A stretch of DNA of 64,000 nucleotides, from positions 1 through 64,000 of the forward strand of contig NZ_BMFH01000001.1 in assembly GCF_014638095.1 (NCBI RefSeq). Direction: 5' to 3'. A program made the translations under genes and the position numbers. Under the pieces are notes generated by a model. That model saw only the letters and a list, made by a program, of their open reading frames with translations, ran no database searches and was not told the DNA's origin. Positions 63,651 to 64,000 of this stretch are shown one piece after another. Numbering within the stretch: position 1 is the first letter of the stretch; every line of letters starts with the position of its first letter. The DNA comes from Muriicola marianensis. Its GTDB lineage: Bacteria > Bacteroidota > Bacteroidia > Flavobacteriales > Flavobacteriaceae.

Positions 63651-64000
63651 ATGAAAAGGGATACCCAGGTTTTTGAACTCATTGCAGCTGAAAAAGAACG
63701 TCAGCTGCAGGGGATAGAGTTAATTGCATCTGAGAATTTTACGAGTCCGCAGGTTATGGAGGCCGCCGGTTCTGTGCTCACCAACAAATACGCGGAGGGA
63801 TATCCCGGCAAGCGGTATTACGGAGGATGTGAGGTGGTGGATCAGGTTGAAACTCTGGCCATCGAACGCGCCAAGGAACTCTTTGGGGCCGTTTACGCCA
63901 ATGTTCAGCCACATTCGGGTTCACAGGCCAATGCAGCCGTTTACCAGGCTTGTCTGCAGCCCGGAGACACCATCCTTGGGTTCGATCTTTCACATGGGGG
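63651..64000 (+). CDS. glyA: Serine hydroxymethyltransferase, 5' part
   Basis: The reading frame is open to the window edge and gives 116 residues of the N-terminal part of Gly[38 protein letters not shown] and [17 protein letters not shown]. The enzyme interconverts serine and glycine and supplies one-carbon units; the PLP lysine lies beyond the edge. The ATG at 63651 was chosen because the ATG at 63631 leads to a stop after seven codons. Confidence 0.95.
   Translation, partial: MKRDTQVFELIAAEKERQLQGIELIASENFTSPQVMEAAGSVLTNKYAEGYPGKRYYGGCEVVDQVETLAIERAKELFGAVYANVQPHSGSQANAAVYQACLQPGDTILGFDLSHG

Overview
The window reads as chromosomal DNA of a marine-type member of the Flavobacteriaceae (Bacteroidota). 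The evidence is a type IX secretion protein of the PorP/SprF family, a DUF4835/PorD-like protein, Bacteroidota-specific DUF6048, DUF6452, DUF6503, DUF6768 and DUF6913 genes, the long form of glyceraldehyde-3-phosphate dehydrogenase, a YtxJ protein, frequent -7 boxes of the Bacteroidota form TAnnTTTG, and almost no Shine-Dalgarno sequences. The genus cannot be fixed from the sequence alone. Sixty-eight protein genes, the last one cut by the window edge, and one 5S rRNA are supported. I see no insertion sequence, prophage, CRISPR array or tRNA.

Layout. 1-600: end of an rRNA operon (23S-5S spacer, 5S, terminator), then 300 bp without a gene holding a 42-bp direct repeat. 643-7730: secreted amidohydrolase, HlyIII-like protein, ZIP transporter, THUMP methyltransferase, and the rlmD-DUF6452-DUF6048 operon. 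7845-10179: ECF sigma factor with a small membrane protein, and ornithine aminotransferase. 10252-15636 (minus strand): rplS, trmD, a GNAT gene, a coiled-coil membrane protein, gap and a DegQ protease. 15761-18875: dapF-GNAT-mltG and a possible muralytic protein. 18911-21528: dnaA, a low-molecular-weight phosphatase and an RsmI-like methylase. 21729-29494: thioesterase, the ribD operon, prmC, ligA and two orphan genes. 29510-33168: an OmpA-like periplasmic protein and a 5'-nucleotidase split over two genes.

33249-45620 is a plus-strand block of envelope and cofactor genes: DUF6913, dapA, bamD, rpoZ, coaBC, PorD-like, recN, fabI, a glycosyltransferase, YbbR, coaE and a two-component pair. 45666-52845 is a tightly packed eight-gene minus-strand operon, from a Gfo/Idh oxidoreductase to gluconate kinase. 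52958-64000 holds pcm, smpB, a DUF6503 lipoprotein, a histidine phosphatase, the PorP/SprF-SPOR fusion, a TetR regulator, clpB, ytxJ, a repeat lipoprotein, fahA and the start of glyA.

Most of the content is conserved housekeeping, and I found no clear new multi-gene system. The observations most worth following are: promoter -7 boxes lying only 4-7 nt before start codons at four loci; the PorP/SprF protein fused to a coiled coil and SPOR domain; helically phased GTTAA repeats before the histidine kinase; stacked dyads between clpB and ytxJ; the direct repeat after the rRNA operon; a perfect 16-bp palindrome in a leader; and a four-cysteine insert next to the active site of ornithine aminotransferase.
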